Notes: a model not told the origin generated them from the letters alone. A stretch of DNA of 64,000 nt from Streptomyces sp. NWU339 (GCF_003143855.1 NZ_QFRK01000023.1:21870-85869), one strand, 5' to 3'; positions 31,104-40,642 are shown, numbered from the stretch's first letter. Translations and numbers: made by a program.

Positions 31104-31532
31104 CTACCGGCCGCCGAGGAAACTCAGCCGGATTCGGCGGTCGGGGTTGTCGCGGTTGGTGTCGACCAGGCACACGGACTGCCAGGTGCCCAGCTCCAGC
31201 CGACCGCCCAGCACGGGCAGGGTGGCGTGCGGCGGGACGAGGGCGGGCAGGACGTGGTCGCGGCCGTGGCCGGGGCTGCCGTGGCGGTGCTGCCAGCGGT
31301 CGTCGGCCGGCAGCAGGGTGTGCAGGGCGGCCAGGAGGTCGTCGTCGCTGCCGGCGCCGGTCTCGATGAGGGCGATGCCGGCGGTGGCGTGCGGCACGAA
31401 GAGGTTGAGCAGTCCGTCGCGGCCGGCCGCCACCTCCCGCAGGAAGGACTCGCAGTCGCCGGTGATGTCGGCGACCCGCTCCGCGGAGCCGGTGGCGACG
31501 TTCAGGATCCGGGTGGTGAAGGCATCTGACAT
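31104..31532 (-). CDS. YjbQ family protein (UPF0047; secondary thiamine-phosphate synthase)
   Basis: 142 residues from ATG 31532, or 145 from ATG 31541. The family signature VPHATAGIALIETGAGSDDD, then HGSPGHGRDHVLPALVPPHA, and the final GTWQSVCLVDTNRDNPDRR are complete, including conserved His residues. Some YjbQ proteins have weak thiamine-phosphate synthase activity; the physiological role remains uncertain. Length matches the family (about 140). Confidence 0.9.
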   Translation of the reverse strand: MSDAFTTRILNVATGSAERVADITGDCESFLREVAAGRDGLLNLFVPHATAGIALIETGAGSDDDLLAALHTLLPADDRWQHRHGSPGHGRDHVLPALVPPHATLPVLGGRLELGTWQSVCLVDTNRDNPDRRIRLSFLGGR

Positions 31533-31638
31533 GGTTTCCATCCTGGCCCATGGCCCGGGGGTCTTCGAAGAAGGAGGCCTCCGAGTGGCGGCAACGGCTC
31601 GCGGGAAGATGTGTCCCCCTAGCGGCGTTAGTAGAAAT

Positions 31639-32730
31639 ATGAACTACATGAGCGAGGTCGAGGTGGCCGAGGTCCAGGCAGTCGTCATAGGCGCCGGGCA
31701 GGCGGGACTGTCCAGCGCCTATCACCTGCGGCGCACCGGGTTCGAGCCGGACCGCGACTTCGTGGTGCTCGACCACAACCCCGGCCCCGGCGGCGCCTGG
31801 CGGTACCGCTGGCCCTCACTCACGTACGGCAAGGTGCACGGGATGCACTCGCTGCCCGGCATGGAACTCACGGACGCCGATCCGGCCCGTCCGTCCTCCG
31901 AGGTCATCACGGAGTACTTCGACCGCTACGAGCGGACGTTCGACCTGCGGGTACGGCGACCGGTGCAGGTCCGGGCGGTGCGGGAGGGGACCGGCGGGCG
32001 GCTGCTCGTGGAGACCTCGGCGGGCGCCTGGTCGACACGGACGCTGATCAACGCCACCGGCACCTGGAACCGGCCGTTCTGGCCGCGCTACGAAGGCCAG
32101 GAGACCTTCCTGGGACGGCAGTTGCACACCGCTCAGTACCCGGGCCCCGAGGCGTTCGCCGGTCAGCGGGTGGTCGTGGTGGGGGGAGGCGCCTCGGCCA
32201 CCCAGCACCTGCTGGAGATCGCCCCCCACGCGGCGGCCACCACCTGGGTGACCCGGCGGCCCCCGGTCTTCCACGAGGGCCCCTTCGACGAGGAGGCGGG
32301 ACGGGCGGCCGTGGCACTGGTCGAGGAGCGGGTGCGGCAGGGGCTGCCGCCGCGCAGCGTCGTCTCGGTGACGGGACTGCCGCTGAACGACGCGATCCGC
32401 CGGGGTCTCGCCGACGGCGTCCTGGACCGGCAGCCGATGTTCGACCGGATCACGCCGGAGGGAGTGGAGTGGACGGAGAGGCGGCGAGTGGCGGCCGACG
32501 TCATCCTGTGGGCCACCGGGTTCCGTCCCGCCATCGACCACCTCGCTCCGCTGCGACTGCGGGAGCCGGGCGGCGGCATCCGCGTCGAGGGCACCCGGGC
32601 GGTCGCCGATCCCCGCGTCCACCTCGTCGGCTACGGCCCCTCGGCCAGTACCGTCGGGGCCAACCGCGCCGGGCGGGCGGCCGTACGGGACATCGGGCGC
32701 CTGCTGGCGGAGGAACGCGTCGCGGCCTGA
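31639..32730 (+). CDS. flavin-dependent monooxygenase-like NAD(P)-binding protein
   Basis: 363 residues from ATG 31639; ATG 31648 is also possible. The FAD Rossmann motif is VVIGAGQAGLSSAYHLRR near residue 15. A GGAWRYRW block and a second dinucleotide motif (VVVVGGGASATQHLLEI) follow, then ILWATGFRPAIDHL, the ATG motif of flavoprotein monooxygenases. It resembles the YczJ/CzcO-like putative flavoproteins. No ribosome-binding site is visible before the first ATG, and TAGAAAT immediately precedes it. This fits a leaderless mRNA or a later start. Confidence 0.87.
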   Translation: MNYMSEVEVAEVQAVVIGAGQAGLSSAYHLRRTGFEPDRDFVVLDHNPGPGGAWRYRWPSLTYGKVHGMHSLPGMELTDADPARPSSEVITEYFDRYERTFDLRVRRPVQVRAVREGTGGRLLVETSAGAWSTRTLINATGTWNRPFWPRYEGQETFLGRQLHTAQYPGPEAFAGQRVVVVGGGASATQHLLEIAPHAAATTWVTRRPPVFHEGPFDEEAGRAAVALVEERVRQGLPPRSVVSVTGLPLNDAIRRGLADGVLDRQPMFDRITPEGVEWTERRRVAADVILWATGFRPAIDHLAPLRLREPGGGIRVEGTRAVADPRVHLVGYGPSASTVGANRAGRAAVRDIGRLLAEERVAA

Positions 32731-32772
32731 CGCCGCTCCCGGACGGTGGGGCCGGTGACGGTGCCGGTAGGC

Positions 32773-33654
32773 TCACTTCTCGGGCCGCTCGTCCGCCTTC
32801 ACCTCCCCGTCCCCCGCCTCCTTCGCCTTCTCCTTCTTCTGCCGCGCGTTGAACTCGGCGACATCGCCCTGGTGTTGCTTGTAGTCGGCGGTGAAGCGGG
32901 TGTCGCCCGGTGTGACCGTGACGAAGTACAGCCAGTCGCCCGGCGTCGGGGTGATCGCCGCCCGCATCGCCTCCTCGCCGGGGTTGCCGATCGGGGTGGG
33001 CGGCAGTCCCATACGCGTATACGAGTTGTAGGGGCTGTCGGCCTTGGTGTCCGCCTCGGTGGTACGCGGTGCCGAACGGCCCAGGGCGTAGTTGACCGTC
33101 GAGTCCATCTGCAGCGGCATCCCACGCTCCAGCCGGTTGAAGATCACCCGGGCCACCTTGCCCATGTCGGCCTTGGTGGACGCCTCCGCCTGGACGATGC
33201 TCGCGATGGTGACGGCCTGGTAGACGTTCATCGCGTTGCGCTGCGCACCGGCGGCGATCGGGGCGCCGTTGAACTTCTTGTTGGCGGTGTCGACCATCAG
33301 CGACAGCAGTTGTTCCGGTGTCGTCCCCTCCTTCAGCGGATAGGCCGCCGGGAAGAGATAGCCCTCCGGGTTCCCCTCGGCATCGCTCGGCAGTTTGAGG
33401 GCTGCCTTCGCGAGGGACTTCTTCGCACTCCCCGCGGGCAGTCGGAGGGCCTTGTCGACAGCCGCGTACACCTGGCTCGCCCGGTGGCCCTTCGGGATCA
33501 CCAGGGTGGTGGGGCGGGGATCGCCGTCGTCGCCCAGGGTCAGCAGGGGCACCGCCACGGCGGTGCCGGCCACGACGGCCCCGGTCGCGACGAGGGCGAG
33601 TCGGCCCCGGCGCGTCAGTCGGATCGTGTTCCGTGACGGAGTGTTCTTCTGCAT
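32773..33654 (-). CDS. mltG: endolytic transglycosylase MltG-like protein
   Basis: 293 residues. An N-terminal membrane anchor (RLALVATGAVVAGTAVAVPL) precedes the YceG-like domain. The visible family blocks are GNPEGYLFPAAYPL, TIASIVQAEASTKADMGKVA with the catalytic Glu in QAEA, ARVIFNRLERGMPLQMDSTV, SPYNSYTRMGLPPTPIGNPG, and LYFVTVTPGDTRFT. MltG cleaves nascent peptidoglycan strands at the membrane. Streptomycetes usually have a longer MltG next to aroE/ruvX. This short copy without those neighbours is probably a paralogue. Confidence 0.92.
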   Translation of the reverse strand: MQKNTPSRNTIRLTRRGRLALVATGAVVAGTAVAVPLLTLGDDGDPRPTTLVIPKGHRASQVYAAVDKALRLPAGSAKKSLAKAALKLPSDAEGNPEGYLFPAAYPLKEGTTPEQLLSLMVDTANKKFNGAPIAAGAQRNAMNVYQAVTIASIVQAEASTKADMGKVARVIFNRLERGMPLQMDSTVNYALGRSAPRTTEADTKADSPYNSYTRMGLPPTPIGNPGEEAMRAAITPTPGDWLYFVTVTPGDTRFTADYKQHQGDVAEFNARQKKEKAKEAGDGEVKADERPEK

Positions 33655-33697
33655 GCGGGCACGGTAACGCCCACATCGTCACAAACCCGGCATATTT

Positions 33698-35500
33698 TCA
33701 TCTTGTCGGCTCCAGTTGGGCGTCCCTGCGGACAAGACCCGCGTAACGCCCGTCCAGCTCCAGCAGTTCCTCGTGCGTGCCGCGTTCGACCACCCGGCCC
33801 GCGTCGAGCACCACGATCTGGTCGGCGCCGCGGACGGTGGACAGCCGGTGGGCGATGGTGAGCGTGGTGCGGTTGGCCGACAGCGCGTCGATGGCCTGCT
33901 GGACGGCGGCCTCGGTACGGGTGTCGAGCGCGCTGGTCGCCTCGTCGAGGACGAGGACCGGCGGGTCGCGCAGGATGGTCCGGGCGAGCGCCAGACGCTG
34001 CTTCTCGCCACCGGAGAAACGGTGGCCGCGCTCTCCCACGACCGTGTCGTACCCGTCGGGCAGGGCGGCGATGTGGTCGTGGATCTGCGCCGCGCGGGCC
34101 GCCGCGTGGAGTTCCTCGTCAGTGGCCTCGGGCTTGGCGAAGCGCAGGTTGTCGGCGACGGAGGCGTGGAAGAGATACGTCTCCTGGGAGACGACGCCGA
34201 CCGCGCGCGCCAAGGTGTCGAAGTCGAGGTCGCGCACATCCACCCCGTCGAGGGCGACCCGGCCGGAGGTGACGTCGTACAGCCGGGGCACGAGGTGGCC
34301 GAGCGTGGACTTGCCGGCGCCGGTCGAACCGACCACGGCGAGGCTGGTGCCGGCGGGGACCGTGATGTCGATGCCGTCGAGGACGGGACCGCCCTTGCCG
34401 TCGTAGCCGAAGGTGACGTTCTCGAACCGGACCTCGCCGCCGACCCGGGCGAGACGGACCGGCTCCGCGCGTTCGGTGATGTCGACCGGCAGGTCGAGGT
34501 ACTCGAAGATGCGCTGGAACAGCGCGAGCGACGCCTGGACCTGGACACCGGTCGACAGCAGGCTCACCGCCGGCCGGAACAGGCCCTGTTGAAGCGAGAC
34601 GAAGGCGACGACCGTCCCGATGGAGATGCCGGGCCCGCCCGTCCGCAGGACGATGCCCGCGGTCCAGTAGATGACGGCGGGCATGGCGGCCATGACGATC
34701 GTGATGACGGCCATGCGCCAGCGGCCGGCCATGTTCGACCGCACCTCCAGGTCCACCAGGCGTTCGGACTCGTCGGCGAAGGCGCTGGTCAGAGAGTCGG
34801 AGCGGCCCATGGTGCGGCCGAGCAGGATGCCGCTGACCGACAGCGACTCGGTGACCGTGGCGGCCATCGAGGCCATCTGCTTCTGGCGCTGGGTGGTGAT
34901 CTTCTTGCGTTCGTTGCCGACACGGCGGCTGATCCACACGAACACCGGCAGCAGGACCAGCGAGACGACGGTCAGCCGCCAGTCGAGGGCGAGCATCGCG
35001 ACGACGGTGGCGACGACGCTGGTGAGGTTGGAGACCAGCGAGGTCGCCGTCGAGGTCACGGTGGCCTGCATACCGCCGATGTCGTTGGCGATGCGGGACT
35101 GGACCTCGCCGGTGCGGGTGCGCGTGAAGAAGGCGAGCGACATGCGCTGGAGCCGGTCGTAGACCGCGGTGCGCAGATCGTGCATGACACGTTGACCGAC
35201 GGTCGTGGAGATCAGCGTCTGGAGCACTCCGAAGACGCTGGTGAGGACGGCGCTGAGGATCATGCCGAGAGCGAGCAGGCTGAGCAGCCCGGTCCGGCCC
35301 TCGGGGATCGCGACGTCGAGGATCGCCTTCAGCAGGAACGGGGTGGCGACCGAGACGAGGGACGCCGCCCCGACGAGCAGGCCGACGATCGCGAGACGGC
35401 CCCGGTAGGGACGGAACAACTTCAGGATGCGGCGCACCTGCCGGGGCTGTTCCCCGGCGCCCGCGGGTGCGCTCCAGACGGGTTCGCGGTCGGGATGCAT
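33698..35500 (-). CDS. ABC exporter (fused TMD-NBD), multidrug/lipid type
   Basis: 600 residues from ATG 35500, chosen for the AAGGAG upstream; the frame extends 13 codons further. Six TM segments fill the first 300 residues, starting LAIVGLLVGAASLVSVATPF. The NBD has all motifs: Walker A GSTGAGKST, Q-loop VSQETYLF, signature FSGGEKQR, Walker B VLVLDEATSAL and the His switch IAHRLSTV. It is a complete half transporter that probably works as a homodimer exporting drugs or lipids. It diverges from a MarR-type gene across a clear operator. Confidence 0.94.
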   Translation of the reverse strand: MHPDREPVWSAPAGAGEQPRQVRRILKLFRPYRGRLAIVGLLVGAASLVSVATPFLLKAILDVAIPEGRTGLLSLLALGMILSAVLTSVFGVLQTLISTTVGQRVMHDLRTAVYDRLQRMSLAFFTRTRTGEVQSRIANDIGGMQATVTSTATSLVSNLTSVVATVVAMLALDWRLTVVSLVLLPVFVWISRRVGNERKKITTQRQKQMASMAATVTESLSVSGILLGRTMGRSDSLTSAFADESERLVDLEVRSNMAGRWRMAVITIVMAAMPAVIYWTAGIVLRTGGPGISIGTVVAFVSLQQGLFRPAVSLLSTGVQVQASLALFQRIFEYLDLPVDITERAEPVRLARVGGEVRFENVTFGYDGKGGPVLDGIDITVPAGTSLAVVGSTGAGKSTLGHLVPRLYDVTSGRVALDGVDVRDLDFDTLARAVGVVSQETYLFHASVADNLRFAKPEATDEELHAAARAAQIHDHIAALPDGYDTVVGERGHRFSGGEKQRLALARTILRDPPVLVLDEATSALDTRTEAAVQQAIDALSANRTTLTIAHRLSTVRGADQIVVLDAGRVVERGTHEELLELDGRYAGLVRRDAQLEPTR

Positions 35501-35595
35501 GGTCTCCTTCGGGAACTGGCAGCAGGGAACAGGGAGCAACAGGGGCCGGGAACGGCCGCCTGGTGCCGGGCACGCCGGGATCAGCGGAGCCTAGC

Positions 35596-35620
35596 TCATT
35601 GTTACCTATACTCACAATGA
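35596..35620. promoter_or_regulatory. MarR-type operator between the ABC exporter and marR genes
   Basis: TCATTGT (35596-35602) and ACAATGA (35614-35620) form a perfect inverted repeat with an 11-base spacer that contains a TATACT -10-like hexamer (35607-35612). The site lies in an AT-rich island between the divergent starts and is the expected target of the adjacent MarR protein. Confidence 0.8.
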
Positions 35621-35645
35621 ACGGCATCCTGATATTGTTCCGCGC

Positions 35646-36113
35646 ATGACCACCCCCGACCCCGACGGCCTGCTGGCCGAGCAGCTGCTTCGGCTGACCC
35701 GCCGGGTGCACCGCATCCAGAAGCGTCATCTGGTGCGGCGCGAACTGGGCATCACCCCGGCCCAGTCCCGGTTGCTGCGCACCCTCGCCCACTACGCCTC
35801 GCCCCCGCGCATGGCCGATCTGGCCGAGCGGCTGGAGGTGGTGCCCCGAGCGGTGACGACGCTGGTCGACGGACTGGAGGCGAACGGCAAGGTACGGCGG
35901 GTGCCCGATCCGGCCAATCGGCGGGTGATCCGGATCGAGCTCACCGACGACGGGCACACCGCCCTGCGGGAGCTGCACGCCGCGCGCCGGGCCGCCGCCG
36001 AGGAGATCCTGGCTCCGCTGACGGACCAACAGCGTGAGGCCCTCGGCGGGTTGCTGGACACCTTGATCGACGGAACGGCGGCCGCACCGCAGCAGGGCGA
36101 CACGTCCTGCTGA
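35646..36113 (+). CDS. MarR-family transcriptional regulator
   Basis: 155 residues from ATG 35646. The winged helix-turn-helix is easily seen: LGITPAQSRLLRTLAHYASP, RMADLAERLEVVPRAVTTLV, and the wing EANGKVRRVPDPANRRVIRI, followed by the C-terminal dimerisation helices. It probably represses itself and the divergent ABC exporter gene through the palindrome between them and is released by the exported compound. The stop codon lies in the first copy of a 20-bp tandem duplication. Confidence 0.93.
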   Translation: MTTPDPDGLLAEQLLRLTRRVHRIQKRHLVRRELGITPAQSRLLRTLAHYASPPRMADLAERLEVVPRAVTTLVDGLEANGKVRRVPDPANRRVIRIELTDDGHTALRELHAARRAAAEEILAPLTDQQREALGGLLDTLIDGTAAAPQQGDTSC

Positions 36114-36144
36114 GGCAGCGCGCCTCCTGCTGAGGCAGCGCGCC
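36105..36144 (+). repeat. exact 20-bp tandem duplication at the marR 3' end
   Basis: Two identical, directly adjacent copies of 20 bases (36105-36124, 36125-36144), beginning TCCTGCTGAGG. The first includes the marR stop codon and the second is non-coding. It looks like a recent slippage event with no effect on the protein. The rest of the gap to 36363 shows no gene. Confidence 0.9.
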
Positions 36145-36363
36145 GCGATCGTCCGGAGCCTCGCGCCGTGACCGTCCGACGGGTCGCACGGCACTCGTCC
36201 GACCCGTCGCGCCGTGCCCCTGCGACGCGAGCAGCCTGTTCCGTGCGGTCTCGTGGAAAACCGTTTGCCTTCCCACACGCAGCGGGGTCAACCTGTCACG
36301 GTTTGCTGCCGCAGTCGTCCGCGGACGACGCACGGCCCCGCCTTTGCGAGTCACTGGGACGTC

Positions 36364-38193
36364 ATGCAGATCCAAGACCTTCCGTATCCCGACCCGGGCG
36401 TGCCCGATGCCCGCTCGGGCCCCCGATTCCTGTGGTGGCTCTTCCGGAACCAGCTCTCCGGCCAGCTCAGGTCCCTGGCCTGGGGACTGCTGCACTTCGC
36501 TGCCATCGCCTCGCTGCCGTTCTGTGTGGGCATCGGCGTCCAGGCCGCCGTCGACCGCTCCGGCGCCCGACTGGCACTGGCCGGCGGGCTCATGGCACTG
36601 GTGTGCGCGGGAAACGCCGTCGGCGACACCTTCCTGCACCGGGCCGCCATCACCAACTGGATCACCGCGGCCGCCCGCGTCCAGCAGTTGCTCGCCCGCA
36701 GGACCGCGGCCCTGGGATCCGTACTGACCCGGCGTGTCGCGGCCGGCGAGGTCATGGCGGTGTCCACCGGTGACGTCGAGAAGATCGGCTGGTTCGTGGA
36801 GGCCCTGTCGCGGTTCACCGCGGCGGTGGTCACCACCGTGGCGGTCTGCGTCGGCCTGCTCGTCCTCCAGCCCGCGCTCGGCGTGGTCGTCGCCGTGGGG
36901 GTGCCCCTGCTGGCGCTCGCGGTACTGCCCCTGCTGCCGCACGCCACCCGGAGGGCCGACGTCCAGCGGGAGAAGGCCGGCCGGGCCACGGAACTCGCCT
37001 CGGACACCGTCGCCGGGTTGCGTGTGCTGCGCGGCATCGGCGGTGAGGAACTGTTCCTCGACCGCTACCGGCGCGCGTCCCAGGACGTCCGCCGCGCGGC
37101 CGTGCACAGTGCCCGGATGTGGTCCCTCATCGCGGCGGTCCAGGTGCTGCTGCAAGGAATCCTGCTGATCACCGTGGTCTGCTACGGCGTCCACCTGGCC
37201 CGTGAGGGGCGCATCTCGGTGGGGGAACTGGTCACCGTCTACAGCTCGGTCATGCTGCTCTCCTATCCGCTGCGGCACTTCGAGGAGATCGCCATGGCGT
37301 ACTCCTTCTCACGGCCCTCGGCCACTCGCGCGGCGCGTGTGCTGTCACTGGAGCGGGCCACGGGCACCTCGGGCGCACCGCCTGCCGTCACACCCACCGG
37401 TGACCTGTACGACCCGGTGACCGGTCTGCTCGCCCCGGCGGGCCGGCTCACCGCCGTGGTGTGCGGGGACCCGGACGCGGCGGGGCGGCTGGCCGAACGA
37501 CTCGGCGGGCACGCGGCGTCCGCCGCACGGGAGGGTTCGGTGCTGCTCGGCGGGGTGCCGCTCGACGGACTGCCGCTGGACGTCGCCCGCGGCGCCGTCC
37601 TCGTGCAGGACAAGGACCCGGTGCTGCTGTCCGGCACACTGCGCGAACTGCTCGACGTACCCGCGTCCGGTGCCGTCGGAGCGCGCGAGGCCCTGGAGGC
37701 CGCGCAGTGCGGGGACGTGCTGGCGGCACTGGTGCAGGGTTCGCCGGGCGCTTCGGACCCGATGGACACGCTGATCACCGAACGCGGACGGTCTCTCTCC
37801 GGCGGTCAGCGCCAGCGGCTCTCACTGGCCCGGTCGCTGGTCACCGACCCGGAGGTACTCGTACTGGACGAGCCGACCTCCGCCGTCGACTCGCACACCG
37901 AGGCCCGTGTCGCCCAGGGCCTGTGCGAACTGCGGGCGGGCCGCACCACCGTGGTGTTCGCCTCCTCTCCGCTGCTGCTCGACCGGGCGGACCAGGTGGT
38001 CCTCCTGCACGACGGGGCGGTCGTGGCGGTGGGCGGCCACCGCGAGCTGGTGCGTACCGAGCCCCGGTACCGGGCCGTGGTGGCACGGGAAGACCACGAC
38101 GACCTGAAGGACGTCGAAGACCTGAAAAGCCTGAACGACCTGAACGGTCTGGGCGGCCTGGAAGAACTCGAAGAGATCGAGGAGACGGCATGA
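36364..38193 (+). CDS. ABC exporter subunit A with degenerate Walker A (heterodimer half)
   Basis: 609 residues from ATG 36364. Six TM segments (for example LLHFAAIASLPFCVGIGVQA) are followed by an NBD. In the NBD the Walker A site reads VVCGDPDAAGRLAERL near residue 367 instead of GxxxxGK(S/T). The Q-loop (VLVQDKDPVL), signature LSGGQRQR near residue 477 and Walker B VLVLDEPTSAVD are intact. The His switch is replaced (VVFASSP). The C-terminal tail is acidic and Leu-rich. The gene overlaps the next transporter gene by ATGA, so the two halves are made together. This NBD should supply the working signature but not the working nucleotide pocket. Confidence 0.9.
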   Translation: MQIQDLPYPDPGVPDARSGPRFLWWLFRNQLSGQLRSLAWGLLHFAAIASLPFCVGIGVQAAVDRSGARLALAGGLMALVCAGNAVGDTFLHRAAITNWITAAARVQQLLARRTAALGSVLTRRVAAGEVMAVSTGDVEKIGWFVEALSRFTAAVVTTVAVCVGLLVLQPALGVVVAVGVPLLALAVLPLLPHATRRADVQREKAGRATELASDTVAGLRVLRGIGGEELFLDRYRRASQDVRRAAVHSARMWSLIAAVQVLLQGILLITVVCYGVHLAREGRISVGELVTVYSSVMLLSYPLRHFEEIAMAYSFSRPSATRAARVLSLERATGTSGAPPAVTPTGDLYDPVTGLLAPAGRLTAVVCGDPDAAGRLAERLGGHAASAAREGSVLLGGVPLDGLPLDVARGAVLVQDKDPVLLSGTLRELLDVPASGAVGAREALEAAQCGDVLAALVQGSPGASDPMDTLITERGRSLSGGQRQRLSLARSLVTDPEVLVLDEPTSAVDSHTEARVAQGLCELRAGRTTVVFASSPLLLDRADQVVLLHDGAVVAVGGHRELVRTEPRYRAVVAREDHDDLKDVEDLKSLNDLNGLGGLEELEEIEETA

Positions 38194-39971
38194 TCGGCGT
38201 GGCGCCACCGGCCTACGACCCGGCGGCCCCCACCACGGCCGGCACCCTGCCCGTGGGTGCCCCCGCCACCGTACGCGCCTACGTGGCCGAACTGCTCCGC
38301 AGGCACCGCCGGGCCTTCGCACTGCTGATCACGGTGAACACCGTCGCGGTCGTCTCCTCGATGGTCGGCCCGTATCTGCTGGGCGGTCTGGTGGAGCGGG
38401 TGTCGGACCGGACGCGGGAGCTCCATCTGGGGCTCACCGCCGGGCTGTTCGTGCTCGCACTGGTCGTCCAGGCGGTGTTCGTCCGGCAGGTCCACCTGCG
38501 GGGGGCCGTACTCGGGGAGCGGATGCTGGCCGATCTGCGCGAGGACTTCCTGGTGCGGTCGGTCGGGCTGCCGCCGGGAGTGCTGGAACGCGCCGGGACC
38601 GGTGATCTGCTGTCCCGGATCACGACCGACATCGACCGGCTCGGCAACGCGATGCGCGAGGCCGTGCCCCAACTGGTCATCGGTGTGGTGTGGGTGGCAC
38701 TGCTGCTGGGCGGGCTGGTCGTCACGGCGCCCGAACTGGCGCCGGCCGTGCTGGTGGCCGTTCCGCTGCTGGTGGCGGGCTGCCGCTGGTACTTCCGGCG
38801 GGCGCCGGCGGCGTACCGCTCGGAGGCCGCCGGGTACGCCGCCGTGGCCGCGGCGCTCGCGGAGACCGTGGACGCGGGGCGGACGGTGGAGGCCCACCGT
38901 CTCGGCGAGCGCCGAGTGGCACTGTCGGACCAGCGGGTGCGGGAGTGGACGGCCTGGGAGCGTTACACGCTCTGGCTCCGGTCGGTGCTCTTCCCGGTCG
39001 TCAACATCACTCACGTGACCGTGATCGGCTCGGTGCTGATGATCGGTGGTGTGTTCGTCCTGCAGGGCTGGATCGGGGTCGGCCAGCTGACGGCCGGGAC
39101 GCTGCTCGCCCAGATGCTCGTCACCCCGGTCGGGCTGATCCTGCGCTGGTACGACGAGTTGCAGGTGGCCCAGGTGTCGCTGGCCCGGCTGGTCGGGGTC
39201 CGGGAGATCGAGCCCGACGCCGGTGACACCGCCCTGGCCCCCGACGGACGCCATGTGCGCGCGGAGCAGGTGTGCTTCGGCTACCGCGAGGGCGTCGACG
39301 TGCTGCGCGAGGTGTCGCTCGAGGTCGCCCCCGGCACTCGGCTGGCGCTGGTCGGCCCGTCCGGCGCGGGCAAGTCCACGCTGGGCCGGCTGCTCGCCGG
39401 GATCTACGCGCCCCGGAACGGCACGGTGACCCTGGGCCGCGCCGAGCTGTCCCGGATGACCGCGGAACGGGTCCGTGGCCATGTGGCTCTCGTCAACCAG
39501 GAGCACCACGTCTTCGTGGGCTCCCTGCGCGACAACCTGCGGCTCGCCCGGACGGACGCCGAGGACGCCCAGCTGTGGGCGGCGCTCGGCGCGGTCGACG
39601 CGGACGGCTGGGCACGTGCGCTCGACGACGGTCTCGACAGTGAGGTCGGTTCGGGAGGGCTCGCGCTCACCCCGGCCCAGGCCCAGCAGATCGCGCTGGC
39701 CCGCCTGGTGCTGGCCGACCCGCACACGCTGGTCCTGGACGAGGCGACCTCGCTGCTCGACCCCCGCGCGGCGCGGCATCTGGAACGCTCCCTGGCCCGC
39801 GTCCTCGACGGTCGCACCGTCGTCGCCATCGCCCACCGCCTGCACACCGCCCATGACGCGGATGTCATCGCCGTCGTCGAGAACGGCCGCATCAGCGAGC
39901 TGGGCAGCCACGACGAGCTGGTCGCCGCGGACGGCGCGTACGCGGCGCTGTGGCGTTCCTGGCACGGGTGA
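38190..39971 (+). CDS. ABC exporter subunit B with degenerate signature motif (heterodimer half)
   Basis: 593 residues. The ATG overlaps the previous stop (ATGA, 38190-38193). Six TM segments lie in residues 45-320 (for example LLITVNTVAVVSSMVGPYLL). The NBD has an intact Walker A GPSGAGKST near residue 389, Walker B LVLDEATSLLD and His switch IAHRLHT. The signature reads LTPAQAQQ instead of LSGGQ. Together with subunit A this gives one complete ATP site (Walker A of B with signature of A) and one degenerate site, as in TM287/288 or TAP. Substrate unknown. Confidence 0.9.
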   Translation: MIGVAPPAYDPAAPTTAGTLPVGAPATVRAYVAELLRRHRRAFALLITVNTVAVVSSMVGPYLLGGLVERVSDRTRELHLGLTAGLFVLALVVQAVFVRQVHLRGAVLGERMLADLREDFLVRSVGLPPGVLERAGTGDLLSRITTDIDRLGNAMREAVPQLVIGVVWVALLLGGLVVTAPELAPAVLVAVPLLVAGCRWYFRRAPAAYRSEAAGYAAVAAALAETVDAGRTVEAHRLGERRVALSDQRVREWTAWERYTLWLRSVLFPVVNITHVTVIGSVLMIGGVFVLQGWIGVGQLTAGTLLAQMLVTPVGLILRWYDELQVAQVSLARLVGVREIEPDAGDTALAPDGRHVRAEQVCFGYREGVDVLREVSLEVAPGTRLALVGPSGAGKSTLGRLLAGIYAPRNGTVTLGRAELSRMTAERVRGHVALVNQEHHVFVGSLRDNLRLARTDAEDAQLWAALGAVDADGWARALDDGLDSEVGSGGLALTPAQAQQIALARLVLADPHTLVLDEATSLLDPRAARHLERSLARVLDGRTVVAIAHRLHTAHDADVIAVVENGRISELGSHDELVAADGAYAALWRSWHG

Positions 39972-40171
39972 GGCCACGGCGGCCCGCCCAGGGGGACGCT
40001 GTGCCGTTGCGCGGAGTCGAACCTGGGTGGAAGGCTGGAGTCAGGCACCGGCTCGGGGAACATCCGGGGGCTCCGGAGGACCGGGGTGCGGGTGAGGCCA
40101 GTGCTCCGTGCAGATGTGGCCCGCAGCGGGCCACGGCGGGAACGGGCCCGTCGCCACCCCTGGAGGTACCC

Positions 40172-40642
40172 GTGAACAGTGCCGGCGGTTGGGGAGACGA
40201 TGTCTACCAGCCCGACGAGTCCGAGGTTCAGGACGACGCCGGACTGCTCGATGCCGAGGACACCCTCATGGACGACGGTGTGGGCGACCCCCTCGACCGG
40301 GGCTGGTCCCCTCCCGAACGGCCGTGGGGCGTGGAGCACCGCGGTGTGACGGCGGCGGAGGGCCACGCGGGCGAGACACTGGACCAGCGGCTCGCCGAGG
40401 AGCTGCCCGAACCCGCGGCTTTCGACGGCGACGGTCTCGGCGACAGCGAGGGCACCGACGGCGAGCTCCTGGACAACGAGGTCGGTGCCGCGCGCTCCGG
40501 CCGGCTCGTCGCTCCCGACGAGGGGGCGCACGAGGACGAGGAGACCGCCCTGGTGGCCACGGACGTCGGTATCGACGGGGCGGCGGCCTCGGCCGAGGAG
40601 GCCGCCATGCATGTCGTCGACGAGGACACCCTGCCCGGGTGA
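40172..40642 (+). CDS. DUF5709 family protein
   Basis: 156 residues from GTG 40172, with TGGAGG 5 bases upstream. It is very acidic (Asp/Glu about a quarter of residues) with blocks such as YQPDESEVQDDAGLLDAEDT, LDRGWSPPERPWGVEHRGVT and ETLDQRLAEELPEP, ending EEAAMHVVDEDTLPG. This matches the actinobacterial DUF5709 family, of unknown function and probably cytoplasmic and disordered in part. It is 70 bases before the L31 gene. Confidence 0.85.
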   Translation: MNSAGGWGDDVYQPDESEVQDDAGLLDAEDTLMDDGVGDPLDRGWSPPERPWGVEHRGVTAAEGHAGETLDQRLAEELPEPAAFDGDGLGDSEGTDGELLDNEVGAARSGRLVAPDEGAHEDEETALVATDVGIDGAAASAEEAAMHVVDEDTLPG

